Position numbers and translations under genes: made by a program. DNA of 64,000 nt from assembly GCA_003254925.1 (NCBI GenBank), contig QANZ01052150.1, positions 37,141 to 101,140 of the forward strand. The letters are read 5' to 3'. Shown in pieces: positions 46,263 to 59,067 of the stretch (positions are counted from its first letter, which is position 1; each line of letters starts with the position of its first letter). The stretch is from Chamaecrista fasciculata. Its lineage: Eukaryota > Streptophyta > Magnoliopsida > Fabales > Fabaceae. The notes below the pieces were generated by a model, which saw only the letters and a program-made list of their open reading frames with translations, made no database searches and had not been told where the DNA came from.

Positions 46263-49173
46263 AAGCCATATATATATAGTTACTTTCAACATCACGACTT
46301 GTTAAAGACGTAACAGGGTGCAGTGGCACGATATCGAATTGATTCTCGACGTGCATGCTTGGCACCACCTGGATGTATATATATGGAAGTTGGAATATGT
46401 TCACTCCTTCATATGCATATATATGTATATATTCATGATGGACCATATATTTTTGGAGCACTTTAACTAATAACACCCTCTCTCTCTCTACATTTTTAGA
46501 ACACCTGATTCTATGCCCTAGCTCGATCATCACGTGTCTTGTGTCTTTCTATCTATATGCCTTCAATTCTCTCTGTCACAACACATTATATTGCTGGTTT
46601 ACATAATGTTTCACTCAATTTTGATCTTCAATGCCGTCTGTATAGTTGAAATTGAAACACGCACGTACAATTATTGGTGAATCAATTCATCATTATCGTG
46701 AACCATCCCATTTATATCAAAGTTAAATTAATCATGACTATGTACTTTCAACGCTCTTGTATACTTTATCATATATAATAATACTCAACAAATTAAATGC
46801 ATGTTTTAATTTGTAGTTAAATCTACATTTGAGATAAACCTTACTTGTCTAATATGCAGAAAGCTCAATAGTAAATAATTTGTTGGCAACACTGAGATCG
46901 GTTATGAATTTTATACTTTTACTTGTTTCTATAGTTCAATAATGTTTGCAAATCATTCTTCTGTATCATTAGATTAGAGTTTTTTGATCGATTGTAAATA
47001 TCGTTTAACTTTTCTATAATATGATTTGACTTGATGCTTTTAAAAAAAAATTGTATAAACAATGATTTTTACACCGATAAATAAATAAGTAATGAAGGAA
47101 TGATACTGACATATTGACACACCTAACCCAAATATAAGTGTCTTTAAAGTTATTCGAGATTTATGGCAACTATAATTTGGAAGACGCATCCTTGTCATCT
47201 AGACCTCTCTCAAATCAAATGCAAATATAATTGTTAAAACCCAGTTACAAAAACATTTGTTCAACATTGTTCCGGGAACGGGTAGGTTCATGCTTGGAAG
47301 TTTAGAGCAAAACAAGAGAAATAGAGTAAAATAATAATTAATATAAAGAATAACAATATTAGAGCAAATATTAAGAAATAATCTCTAAGATGATCTTAAT
47401 AGGGGGAGAAGTAAAGCACTTAAGTAAGAAATGGGTAAGACAAGAGGACTTAAAGTATAATAAAATAGAGTATATTCTAAAGAGCTCACGAAAAATAATA
47501 ATTTTATCTAATATCTCATACTAAAAAGAAGGAGGTGTTACTTCTCCCATGAAAAATATGTCTCTCTCATATATGTTAACTATCTTATGTCTCTCTCTCA
47601 TATGTTAACTATCTTCCTTCTCATCCTTTGCCTTGTGCGTGTCCTTCCCCCCAACTTATCTCTCTCCATGCATCACTCTCCCTCCATGCGTCACTCTCTC
47701 ACGCCTCCCAATACATGTGTTATCTTTTCTGTATCCTAGCCCCCCTATGACACTCACTTGTGTACATATATAGACCTTCTTAGTTATATCTAATCAATTG
47801 CTTGCAATAACATAATTACATGCTTATAACCGTAAGCCCTTTTACCTCCTTCATTATATGTCTTTAATTCCCTTCATTTGCTTTAATTATTGCTCTTCCA
47901 ACGTCCATGGCCTTAATTATAGCATTATATGATATTAATATTATTTATTCTATTGCAACAGCCATATTTGAGTTATCTGCCTTAAATGTGTATATCAATG
48001 CCTCATAATGCCATTACTTATTCTTGATATAACGTGAGAATTGAAGAGAAAAGGTGAAAGAATATGATATGCATGTAGGCTAAAATATCAACTTGGTCCC
48101 TAATTAGTTTATTTCCTTTCATAATAATCCTTATTTACTAATAAAGCTAGGATGAAGGGATTTGAGCTCAATAGAATAATACTATATTTACTAAATATAA
48201 GTCCTTAACTTACTTACTTAAGTGATCGTGACTGAACACGAAGGAACCTTCACTTCAATCCTACCAAGTCACATCCTAGGACTATTCCCGGGTAAGGAGT
48301 GAGGAGTCTCCCTTCCTTTACAACATTCACAACCTTATCTAAGTAAGGACATTGCAGAGAGCACTTCTTATATTAATTAATTAACTATAAAATAATAGCT
48401 ATGAAGGAACACACATAAAACTTCCTGTTACAGAAATTAAATGACAAACAATTTCTATAAAGTTCTTCACATTTTTTTTATAAGGTCGCGGCCAACAAAA
48501 AAAATTATATATGTTTTTAAAAATTTTGTTTCTATGTTCTTATAATCTTATTATAGGAATATATATATATATTAATATATAAATATATATATAAAAACTT
48601 CATAACAAATATAAATATATATATATTTATAACTAAGAATATAAAAACTCCATTATATATATATATATAATATATATATTACTTTTAATCAATGGCCAAT
48701 ATATATATATATATATTACTTTTAATCATAAAAATTAAAAACTTCATAACAAATATAAAAACTCCATTAAAAAAAAACACTTCAGAACGAATTATTTTCC
48801 CTATATTTATGAAATGGGCCCTAGGGTAGCTATTTTTGGTCAATGGCCATACGCTATTAATTAGTACACGATGACATGTTAATCTTTAGCTTCAAGACCA
48901 AACTTTAGGTCAAGCCAAAAAGTCCAAAATTTATGGGCCCAACCCAATGTGATGAAAATTGGGGCTAACAAAAATATTGAATTCTTCCGTCTATAAATCT
49001 GCTGTCCATCTCTTCGATCCTTGAAATATAGTATCACTCTTTTATATGTAAACATTAAAAAACATTAATATAATTCTAAAAACACTCTACTCACTAATAA
49101 AATATTAGGACTCAAAGACCAAAAAAAAATAAAAAAATCTGACAATAATATATATATTGTTTGTGTTCTAATC
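46263..49173. other. Noncoding intergenic, nothing firmly recognised
   Basis: No protein-like frame. 48540-48780 is an AT microsatellite region with repeats of AACTTCATAACAAATATAAA and TATTACTTTTAATCA. 47570-47700 is CT-rich. Confidence 0.4.
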
Positions 49174-49516
49174 TAAGAAGCATGGATACTTCATTTTGAG
49201 GGCGTGTCGCCGTGTCAGACACATGTCAGTGTCCGACACCCGTACGACACCGACACGACACATATTCATAAATTTTAGAATATAAATCATTTTTTTGTGA
49301 CTTTAACATGACATATAAGAGAAAATAATAATACATATGACATATTATGAATAAAACTTGTAATTTTTAAATTTTTCATTAAAAATTATGAATATTTAAT
49401 TATTTATATATATAAATATATGCCGTGTCGTGTCGTGTAATTTTGAGAGTTTAGCGTGTCGCTGTGTCCGTGTCCGTGTCGTGTCCCGTGTCCGTGTCAG
49501 TGTCCATGCTTCTTAG
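49174..49516. mobile_element. MULE-type MITE (GTGTCCGTGTC family), 9-bp target duplication
   Basis: The left end TAAGAAGCATGG is inverted at the right (CCATGCTTCTTA). GTTCTAATC flanks both sides (49165-49173 and 49517-49525). The arms are built from GACACG/CGTGTC repeats. Confidence 0.85.
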
Positions 49517-49525
49517 GTTCTAATC

Positions 49526-50296
49526 AATACTAGCTATAATTAGAATTTTGAGTTTTACATTACTTCTATAACTAAAATCTTGCATATATTTGAAAAAATT
49601 AAGATGTCCAGAGAATTCCTTGGCGGTTTTTAATTTAATTACTTTTAATATATAACCTAGTCTATAAGATATTACAAATTAGTTTGATTTTTTGTTTTGT
49701 TTTGTTTATGGTTCATAAAAAAATCACATGTTTCCTCTACTTACTGTCTCAAAAGATTTCTCAATGCTTCTGGCAAAAAAAAAAATGATTTCGAGAAGCT
49801 ACTTAGGCGAGGGAAGGGGACTCATTTGTTTCTTCAGATTAGTCTCAATTAACATATATATTGGATAATACGTTTAGGACCTTTAATTTGAAGAAGAATG
49901 AAAATAATATATACTAGCCAGGAAAAAAATAGTCATATCACGCGCGTACACTTGTTTAAGTAACAATTAATTGACCAGTGACAAACTCTTCAATGGAACT
50001 TAGATCTGTGGAGGATTAATCTTTGACCTGTCGAGCTGGAAGATATCTTAAATAACAAAAAAAAAAGATAAAAATAAAATGATGCCATGATGAGTCTAAC
50101 AATATTATATTAGACAAACCAGCCTAAAATTCGAGAGTGGATCCTCTATTGTGTATAATAAATGTTGTACTAATAGAGAAATTGACATTTAGAGAAAGAA
50201 AATATCAGTGTGAATCTCTCTAATATTTTCTCATCCCTAAATATTTACTTCTCTCACAATACTATAAATCTAGTGTAATATAGAAAAGGAAAAGAC
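49526..50296. other. Noncoding; contains a block repeated at 30595-30700
   Basis: The reverse complement of 49980-50075 (CTCGACAGGTCAAAGATTAA, TCCTCCACAGATCT, ACTGGTCAATTAATTG) matches 30600-30690. Nothing else is assigned. Confidence 0.4.
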
Positions 50297-50500
50297 TTAA
50301 GTAAGGTTCTTTATATCTTTGCTATAAGGTTCCCCAATAAGCATTTGACACGTGACAAAAATTTGATGTATGACCAATCATGGTAGAGAGAGAATATTAA
50401 ACACACCTTTTTGCATGACCAATCATGGAAGAAAGAGAATGTAAATTAAGCTTTTGATTGGAGAAATCTTATAGCAAAAATATAAGGAACCTTACCTAAA
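50297..50500. mobile_element. Foldback MITE (AAGGTTCCTTATAT family), copy 1
   Basis: Left AAGTAAGGTTCTTTATATCT and right TATAAGGAACCTTACCTAAA are inverted. The interior carries TGACCAATCATGG twice and GCATTTGACACGTGACAAAA. Copy 2 is at 51102-51290. Confidence 0.7.
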
Positions 50501-50784
50501 TTTTTTAGAGTAAAAACATGGAGGGAAGAAGATTCGGTGGGTGCATTGAAGATAGCAGCTGGCTTCAATTATTTGCATCGTGGGGATTGTGTTTAATAAC
50601 TAAAACTATATATGTCCATAAATTAATTCAAAAATTTTTATTCACACTCTTTTGTCCACTCAATATATTCGACAAACGAATTATTGATCAATCACATTGG
50701 CTATAACTGTGTATGAACTATGAAAGCTCCTATATATCATTGTCAACCACATTCTCCAATATAAAAATCCAATAAACTAAATGG

Positions 50785-51690
50785 TTAGCCCAGTCACTAT
50801 TTATAAGCCCTTCACTTTTTTCTATTTTGCCCTTCCCTTTACAAAGGGTGAATACTCAAATGACTCAGCCATATGAGCCTGGCCCACTTACTAACTTAAT
50901 ATGTTTTGGTCAGCAACTTACTTAATTGATTGTTGTTAAGAGGTTTTGGGCTCCCTTTTTCCTGATCAAGTTAGGCTTATTCAGCAGCCCATAGCTTTGT
51001 TTCTCTCCCTATTATAAAATTCTCAAGCATGTCATTGTGGTAATTTAAACTTAAGTATATAGTATTCAAAGTTCAGTTTGTCATATATATATATATATAT
51101 CAAGTTCCTTATATCCTTACTATCAAGTTTATTCAATCACAAGTTTTAATTACATTTTTTCTCTTCAATGATTGGTCATGCAAAAAGTAGTGTTTAATAT
51201 TATCTCTCTATCATGATTGGTCATGTATAAAATTTTTGCCACGTGTCAAATGTCGATTGGAGAACTTGATAGCAAGGATATAAGGAACTTAATATAAGTT
51301 TTGCGCATGTTTAAAACAATTTCAAATTACATTTGCTGGCGTTGTCTCAGTTTGTCAAGTGTGTATGCACGATTTGTTTCATATTATTGGATCCCCACGC
51401 GGTACGGTATTTTTTTTATCTTAATTTTGACGTTAATAAATAAATAATTGAAACCAAGCACACATTTAAAAAATAAACCTATTTATGTTTAGTTCCAATA
51501 ATTGACCGAAATAATATAAAATTCTCAAGTTATAACTTGGCTATGGGTGCTTAAATTAATTTAAATTAAACCACATGAAAATATTAGTTTTGATTTTTGA
51601 GGTCAAACTACATGGGAAATTGATCGACATGCCATAGCCAATCAACCAAAAAGGAAAACTTTTTTTAGGTATTTAATTTTAAAAAACGGC
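50785..51690. repeat. Diverged duplicate segment, copy A
   Basis: TTAGCCCAGTCACTATTTAT, ATTGATTGTTGTTAAGAGGT and CAGCCCATAGCTTTGTTTCT (50785-51054), then GTGTATGCACGATTTGTTTC and TTTTGACGTTAATAAATAAA (51305-51690), recur in order at 60370-60660 and 63331-63905. Copy A contains the MITE 51102-51290; copy B contains 2.7 kb of other sequence at that place. No gene is encoded. The short frame at 50518-50706 is not convincing. Confidence 0.8.
51102..51290. mobile_element. Foldback MITE (AAGGTTCCTTATAT family), copy 2
   Basis: AAGTTCCTTATATCCTTACT and AGCAAGGATATAAGGAACTT are inverted. The interior shares ATGATTGGTCATG and GCCACGTGTCAAATG with copy 1. Copy B of the surrounding duplication lacks it. 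Confidence 0.7.
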
Positions 51691-52839
51691 CAAAGTCTTA
51701 CACTAAGGACTATGGAATTACAATTTCAATAGCTAGTTTTTGAGGTATGATTTTACTAAGGACTTACACTCGTATCAATTGATGTTTTCATTTAGAGCCG
51801 ACCGACACGGAGGGGACGACCTATAGGCTGGATTAAAGTACGTATGATACGTCGTGTCGAATACTGTAAGTTGTATGGAGTTGCCAAAAGTGGAAATTGG
51901 GCTATCAATGGAGAAGTGTCGATAGCGTGGACCGTCGTGGACGTCGACTTTCGAAGGAGTATGTAATAATACGAGTCCCACATGAGGTAGTTAGCTGAGA
52001 GTAAGACACTATATAAGGTCTTAGGCTCTCAAACTTCAAGAGCTAACTATAATGAAAAGAAAGATGCAAAAACATTTGGAAATGTAAGAATGACATCTAA
52101 GGGCATATCTAGACGAAATTTGAAAGTCTAATGTGAGTTTTTGATATTATATATCAAAAGTAATAATTAATTAAACTTATATTTAATTTAACTGCCAATA
52201 ATTACTTACTTAATCAATTAAAAATTAAATAACCAAAATTTAGTCCATAAATAAAAACTAGCTAGAAGCAAGTTTACAAGGGGAAAACACAAAATTAATT
52301 AAATAATGAGTGGTATTAATTAAGCAGAATGGTTGTGTATTTATAGCGTTTGGAAAGATATAGTAATTGCGTCATCAATCATGGGACCATATATATATAC
52401 TTACTACACGAAACCTTGTTTTAAGCTAGCTTAATTAGCGTATTCATGAATCATTCCTACGTATAACGATGGGTTTATAAATCATACTATATATATGCTT
52501 TAATTTATTGTATATTGACGTACGCATCTTCTTAATTTAATTTACAATGATTTCACACAGATAAACAAAATCCAAACATATATCTGATTAATCACAACAT
52601 CAAGGTCTGAAGACAACAGTAGAGAGAATCATCATTATATATAATCTTAACTATAAAATATAAACATTATTATTTCAAACACACATCTCTGCTTAATTAC
52701 AAGATGCGAAACCTAGCTAGCTAGAATATCTGGGGAAAAAAAAACAAAACCAAAACCGTAATGAACAGATTGCTTTGCTTGGGCTACGACATATGTTATA
52801 ATTTGATAGAGTGAATCATAAGAAAAAAAGAAAGACTAA
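51691..52839. other. Noncoding; possible solo LTR at about 51780-52040
   Basis: GTCCCACATGAGG, GACACTATATAAGGTCTTAG and the following transcript-like start resemble the promoter part of a small plant LTR, but no ends or target duplication could be fixed. The rest is AT-rich and unassigned. Confidence 0.3.
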
Positions 52840-53039
52840 GAAAGATCGGTCCACTTGGTAAGAAATTGACTCATAACCTGCAAGTCGTGAACTCGAATCT
52901 CATTGCCGATGTAAGGACCTTGTTGATAGGCGATCTATAAATACTTCTATGAGCACTCATAGAGCCTTGACCCATACTCTGGCCTTGGTAAGTCCCGAGA
53001 CCCAACTTACCTAAACTTTTTTTTACAAAAAAAAAAAAA
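52840..53039 (+). mobile_element. tRNA-derived SINE at the copia breakpoint
   Basis: Head GGTCCACTTGGTAAGAAATT, B-box-like GAACTCGAATCTC, body GACCTTGTTGATAGGCGATC and tail AACTTACCTAAACTTTTTTT then A12. It directly abuts the broken end of the copia pol region at 53040. Same family as 17042-17249. No target duplication could be confirmed. Confidence 0.8.
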
Positions 53040-55417
53040 CTGATGAGCAACACATCCTTGTTCTTAGTCATCAAAAATCCATATCTTTGAGGTTGAGAAC
53101 GTGTCCTATCAGACCTTCGTGGTCCTTGTGCTACTAGAGGAGCTTCCACAACATCTTGTGGCTCTTCTCTAGTTTCCGTCTGCGCCTCTAGAGTGTTTTG
53201 TGGATCTTGTACTTCTTCAAGATCTATCTTACTCCCACTGTTTCTTTTGGAAACAAGATCCTTTTCTAGAAAGAATCCACTTCTGACTACAAACACTTTG
53301 TTGTCAGTCGGGTAGTAGACATAATATCCCCTCGTTTCCTTGGGGTATCCCACAAATAAACACTTGAGGGATTTGGGAGATAGTTTATCGTTAGGCTGCT
53401 GCTTAACATAAACTTCACATCCCCAAACCTTGAGATAAGACATAATGGGCTTCTTCCCATTCCATATCTCATATGGTGTCTTCTCAACTGCCTTAGACGG
53501 AACACGGTTAAGTGTGAACGCGGCAGTTTCTAGAGCATGCCCCCAAAAGGACGGCGGAAGACCAGTTTGACTCATCATAGATCGAACCATATCTAATAGA
53601 GTTCGATTCCTCCTCTCAAAAACACCATTCCACTGTGGGGTTCCAGGAGGAGTAAGTTGTGAGACTATCCCACAACTTCTAAGATGATCAATAAATTCTT
53701 AACTCAAATACTCGCCTCCTCGATCAGATCGAAGGACTTTGATTTTCTTGTCAAGTTGGTTCTCTACTTCATTTTGAAATCTTTTGAACACTTCAAAAGA
53801 CTCTGACTTGTGCTTCATTAGGTAGACATAGCCATACCTACTGAAGTCGTCAGTGAACGTAATGAAATAAGAGTAACCACCTCTAGCTTGAGTACTCATG
53901 GGTCCACATACATCACTATGTATGATCCCTAATAAGTCAGACGCCCTCTCACTGTGGCCAGTGAAGGGTGCCTTTGTCATCTTTCCAAATAAACAAGACT
54001 TGCAAGCATCATATGATTCAAAATCAAATGAGCTTAGAAGTCCATCTTTATGGAGCTTCTCTAGGCGTTTCTCGTTTATATGGCCTAAACGACAATGCCA
54101 AAGGTATGTAGGATTAGATTCGTTAATCTTAATCCTTTTCGTATCAATGTTATAAATATCGTTATTACGTTGTTGTTCCAATTTTAAGATCTAGTGATTA
54201 TCATGCAGATCACCATAAGCAAATAACACATCATCTTTGTAAATTGAACATCTACCATTACCATTCACACAAGTAAATCCTTCCTTATCCAAATAAGAAA
54301 GTGAAATAATGTTTGAACTTAAAGCAGGTACATAATAACAATTGTTCAAAACTAAAACTAGCCCTCTGGGCAATACTAGCTCGTATGTTCCTACAGCAAC
54401 AGCAGCAACCCTTGCTCCATTGCCTACTCGTAGGTCCACCTCGCCTCTGCTCAGCTTCCTACTGTTTTTCAACCCCTGCACATTTGTACATATGTGAGAA
54501 CCACATGCAGTATCTAATACCCAAGTGGTAGGAGTAGATAAGTGAACATCTATAACATAGATACCTGAAGTAGAGGCCTCGCTCTTCTTTTTCTTCAGAT
54601 CTTCCATATACAGCTTGTAATTTCTCTTCCAGTGTCCTGGCTTTTGGCAGAAAAAGCAAACTGCATCCTTGGAGGGCTTTGCCTTCTTGGCAGGCTGCGG
54701 GTTGGGCTTGGCCGCGGGTTTGGTCTCACCAGCCGGGGCGGTTCCCTTCCTCTTTCCTTTGCCCTTACCCTTCCCCTTATTGTTCTGAACCAACAAGACA
54801 GTGCTAGGAGCCTTCTTGATGGATGCCTCAGCAGTCTTGAGCATCCCATGCAGTTCAGAAACGGATTTCTCCATGCCATTCATGTTGAAGTTCATGACGA
54901 ACTGGTCATAACTTCTGGGTAGCGAGTTTAGGATCAAATCCGTCGCTAGCTCTGGCGCAATGGGAAATCCCAGCCTACCTAGGTGATCAATGTACCCCTT
55001 CATCTTCAAGACGTGGGTACTCACAGATCCACCTTTTGCCATCTTGCAAGAGTGTAGAGCCTTAGTGGTCTCAAACCTCTCTTGCCTAGCCTGTACTTGG
55101 AACATTTCCCTGAGATGCGTAAGCATTTCATATGCCCCCATGTTCTCCAAGTTCTTTTGTAACTCGGGAATCATAGTGGCCAACATCAGGCAAGCAACAT
55201 CGACAGAGTCATTGATATGCTTCTCATAAGCATCTCTCTGAGCTCTTGGAGCGTTGGCAGCAGGCTGCGCGAGAATAGGGTTTTCCAGGACATACAACTT
55301 CCTCTCCTGGGTGAGAACAATTCTCACATCCCGAAACCAGTCAAGGAAGTTAGTCCTGGTCAATTTATCCTTATCAAGGATAGATCGCAGTGACAGTGTT
55401 GAAACATTGGTTGCCAT
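53040..55417 (-). pseudogene. Copia gag-protease-integrase, disrupted
   Basis: One frame on the minus strand, interrupted by two stop codons, carries the copia order gag, protease, integrase. Gag (from 55417) includes a UBN2-type core, a basic GKGKGKGKRKG stretch and one zinc knuckle CFFCQKPGHWKRNY, whose last Cys is Tyr. The protease motif reads LDTACGSHI, where LDTGCGSHI-like is usual. A TAG at 54193-54191 ends this part. Integrase follows: H/H and CKSC zinc site, HSDVCGP, FTDDFSRYGYVY, RSDRGGEY, then a TAA (53701-53699) where a Lys codon is expected, then GVFERRNRTLLDM. The frame ends just before the reverse transcriptase (RRSDRTRSQPQRYGF). RT, RNase H and the 3' LTR are missing. It cannot move on its own. 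Confidence 0.9.
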
Positions 55418-56950
55418 TTGATTCTACAATTGAGATATGAAAGTTTAATTAGCAAAATATATATATCCACCATTTTATAAAACCCAGTAAAATTATTATT
55501 AGTGGCTAAGACCCATATTTCACCCAAGTTTACCGTCGCAGAGGCGATCATGCACCCTTAGGTTATTTAGGTAGGTAACTCCTTACCAATCACATCTCAT
55601 GTGATTCTTAGATCTTTATGGGACTGTATCATCATATGATACTTATTATGACATGTTTATCCCATTTAATGCCTTGAGGTCCAAATCCGATTTGATAACC
55701 CCATTAAGTCACACAATAAAACTCGTGAATGGCTAGGCTCAAAACAACGAGGCTGAAGCCCAACCCCATATCATCAAGGCCCACTAAACACGTGTCGTGG
55801 AGGCGATCACCGCATTTAGCAAACCAAGATTTCAACAGGCGTTGCGTTGAATCTCCCATTCACCCGTGTCTCCTCAAGGTCAAGGTAGATACGTGTCGCG
55901 GAGGCGATCACCGCTCCACGATGAACAAGATTTCAACAGGGTGTTTTATTGATGGCATTAAAACTTAAGATTTTTAAAAGGGTTTAATTTTTAAAAGTTT
56001 CGTTTTTTGTTTAATTCTAAATCCAATTTTAAAATTAAACGAGTTGTGCCATGTGTTTATACCCCATGTATCGCATACATATAAAACACATGCACGAATT
56101 TTGTATCTCATACAAAATTTTACGCTCGTATCATATACGTATTTATGCGTGAGTTTAAAAAATTATAAAGCATGTTAAAATCGCACCCCTACACATACAT
56201 CTAGCGCATGTTGCATCTCATACAAAATATACCAAATGCATATTGAAGACTGTGATCGGATATGGCTCATCTACCCTAAAATTCCCTCAAGCCAATGAGA
56301 GAACTTTTCTAAAAAGGCAAAATAAAATTACATTGTGAAGACCTCGTTTACATAGAGGTATAAACAAAATAAAATTACATCGAGGATCTCAGGGAGACGA
56401 CACGCAGACCGTATTTACCAAAAAAAACTTAGAGCCATATCTAACCACCATATTTATACATACATGAACACTTCACATATATAATACATACAAAACACGG
56501 CAAACATACAACACACACAAAAAAACGATTTTCTTGATTGTGTTCAATTAGGGTTTGTGCAATTTAACATGGCATCTTAAAATTTAGTCTTGTACCAATA
56601 ATTAAAATTCAAGAATCCAATTCAGGAATTTCGAATTATTGGCCCAAAATTAATAAATTCCCAATTTAAAAATTTCAACCACCCTATATATATTATAATT
56701 AAAACAATTTTAATTAAAATATAAAATTAGGGTTTTCGACCAAGACTTAAAATTTCAAGATAATTACAAAATCAATCCTATTGATTTTTCCTATGTATCA
56801 CATACATATACTTGCACCAATTTTTAGATAGATTCCAAAACAGTGGTGGATTTTTCGCAAAGCACTTTTAGCATACAATTGAAAGCGGTAAAACACACAT
56901 CATACATCTCATGTATAATCACCAAAACTAATACAGACCCAAAATAGCGT
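55418..56950 (-). other. Long untranslated leader of the copia element
   Basis: About 1.5 kb lies between the primer-binding site and the gag ATG, long for a copia element. It contains a repeated block: GTGTCGTGGAGGCGATCACC at 55793, GTGTCGCGGAGGCGATCACC at 55893 and a shorter GCAGAGGCGATCATGC near 55537, the first two each followed by AAGATTTCAACAGG. No protein is encoded. The repeats could be an RNA packaging or regulatory feature, or captured sequence. Confidence 0.55.
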
Positions 56951-56963
56951 GGCTCTAATACCA
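56951..56963 (-). other. Primer-binding site of the copia element
   Basis: On the minus strand TGGTATTAGAGCC follows the LTR end ...CCAACA after one base. It is one base different from the initiator tRNA-Met complement TGGTATCAGAGCC used by plant copia elements. This fixes the LTR at 56965-59067 as the 5' LTR. Confidence 0.85.
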
Positions 56964-56964
56964 C

Positions 56965-59067
56965 TGTTGGGAAATCACAGAGCGCCGCGCAGCGGAAGCA
57001 AAGATAAAAAAATTAAAATAAACATGGCGCAGGCTTTGTGATTTCTTGCCAGGATCCACTATTTGAATCTATACTAGAAGAAGGAAAGAATTTTACCAAA
57101 AACAATCGGTAGCCTCTGTGATTGCGATGCTGAGAAGTCCACTCCAAGTGTGCTTCCTCTGCCGGTGATCCACACGAACAGTTTTGGAGATGCCCAGGTG
57201 CTAGCCTCCTTCACTTCTTTCCAAGTGAATGCGGGACTTCTATCTACGTTCTTGAAATTCAAGAACTGTTCTTGAATTCGAGGAATAGGTGGCGCCTATA
57301 TTCAAGAACTCTTTCTTGAACTCACACAAACCCTAAAACCCTTTAGGTTTATGCGTGCTTTTCTCTCTCTAGAAAATAATCGGCCTCTTCTCTCTCTAAG
57401 ATGATGGTCGACTTCTCTCTCTAGAGAATTAGGTCAAAGTCGAATTTTTCACTCACACATGAATTGTTGGGGCAAGTCGACTTGGCCTTAGCTTTTTATA
57501 GAGTTAGGGAATTTGATAATTATAATTAGGGAATCCCTAAATTAGTGGATTATCAAATTATAAAATTATGAGATTACAATAATATCACAATTTTAGGACT
57601 TGAATTCTTAATTAAAATATTACCATAATATCTTAATTTAAATTCAAAATGCAAGATCAAATCTTGCCCTTTGTCCCACATAGAATGCGCCATCTCCCTC
57701 TCCCTTTTGAAGGAATTTAATAAATCAAAATAACAATTCTAATTCTTAGGAAGTTATAACCAACTTATTATCTTCCAATAATATTGAATTAAAATATTAC
57801 CCTAATATCTTTAATTCAAATTTTGAATCTTGAAATCAAAATCAAATCTTGAATTCAAATTCATGACTTTAATTAACAAAACATTTCCATTAATTAAATC
57901 CCCTATATATGAGGCGCCATCCTCAATCTTGTTATCCCCAAATATTAGTGAATTTAATAAATCAATAATCTCCTAACTTTTAGGAATCTTATTCAATTTA
58001 TTATTCCCTAATATTATAAACAAGAATATAATTGTAAATAGACTAATCCTATCATCTATTTAACAATTAATATATTTAAACTTGTCCAACAAATTTAAAT
58101 ATCATAAATGTAGATATTTATTTAAGACAAGATTTCATGTCCTAAGACATTCAACTATGTCTTAAATTGTGTCACTAAAGTGACCCACGAATTAACCCTA
58201 ATTCGTGTCCCAGTGCGGCATCTTGATCCTGCTCATGTTTGACCCAGCAGGCCTCACGTGAAGTTGGCAGCAAGTCATATTTATGACTCACAAGTCGAGA
58301 GCGGACTCTAGCAAGCCATCACGACTACCCAAAACACGTGAGTTATCGCTTTAACGCCAAAACGACTTAACCTAAGTAACATCTTGATATGATCCCTATT
58401 GTCACACGATATCTTGGCTCTGGATAAGGCACGTGAAAGTCATCCTTAATCCAAACCACAACTTTCTCGATTCCCTGAGTTAGTCCCATTTCCTTGTATG
58501 GCCATACATTCCTTGGACAGACTCATCGAGGTCACCAGTTAGATATCTCTCATCTTTAATGAGGGACAAAATCCCATCTTGGTCAACCACATTGCTCAGC
58601 ACGGTAAACAACCAAACCCGTACCTAGCCTGTATGGCTTCCGTGCTACGGGCAACGTTGGACTAGGCCAAAGCTTGACATCTACAACGCCGGAATAGTCA
58701 AGACCTCAGGTCTAAGGGCATCTTGACAAGAGTACAGGAGAGACTCGCTTATGACTAAACCCATGCAGGACTCTCCGGGTCGGTCCAGCAACTTGTAACC
58801 CTTACATCATTGCACCATGACTCTCGTAAAGCATCTAGTGCATGTATCTCCATACACCGAGGTCATGCTGGTCTTAGTTCATTCTCGCTCCCACGAGAAC
58901 AATCGACCAGGGACAGTTTCAGATTAATTATCTCATAATTAATCAAGGACGCTATCATAGTAAACATGCTAATAATATGATAACAACATAATTTATCTTC
59001 TATAAATTAATCAAAATGTTCAAAACATTTACATAAAATGATTGGCCCTAGGGCACAATCTCCAACA
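56965..59067 (-). mobile_element. Copia 5' LTR, 2.1 kb
   Basis: On the minus strand it begins TGTTGGAGATTGTGCCCTAG and ends CTCTGTGATTTCCCAACA, the TG...CA borders of an LTR. It is followed by the primer-binding site and gag. Its partner 3' LTR is absent; a 266-bp relative is at 37173-37438. It is inserted directly against the LINE fragment that starts at 59068. Confidence 0.85.

Noticed and set aside
50518-50706. Small protein of 62 residues
   Set aside because: No homology recognised, no conserved frame in the duplicate at 60 kb, and it lies between MITEs.
54313-55229. Plus-strand frames opposite the copia gag
   Set aside because: Antisense shadows of gag; no independent domain or promoter.
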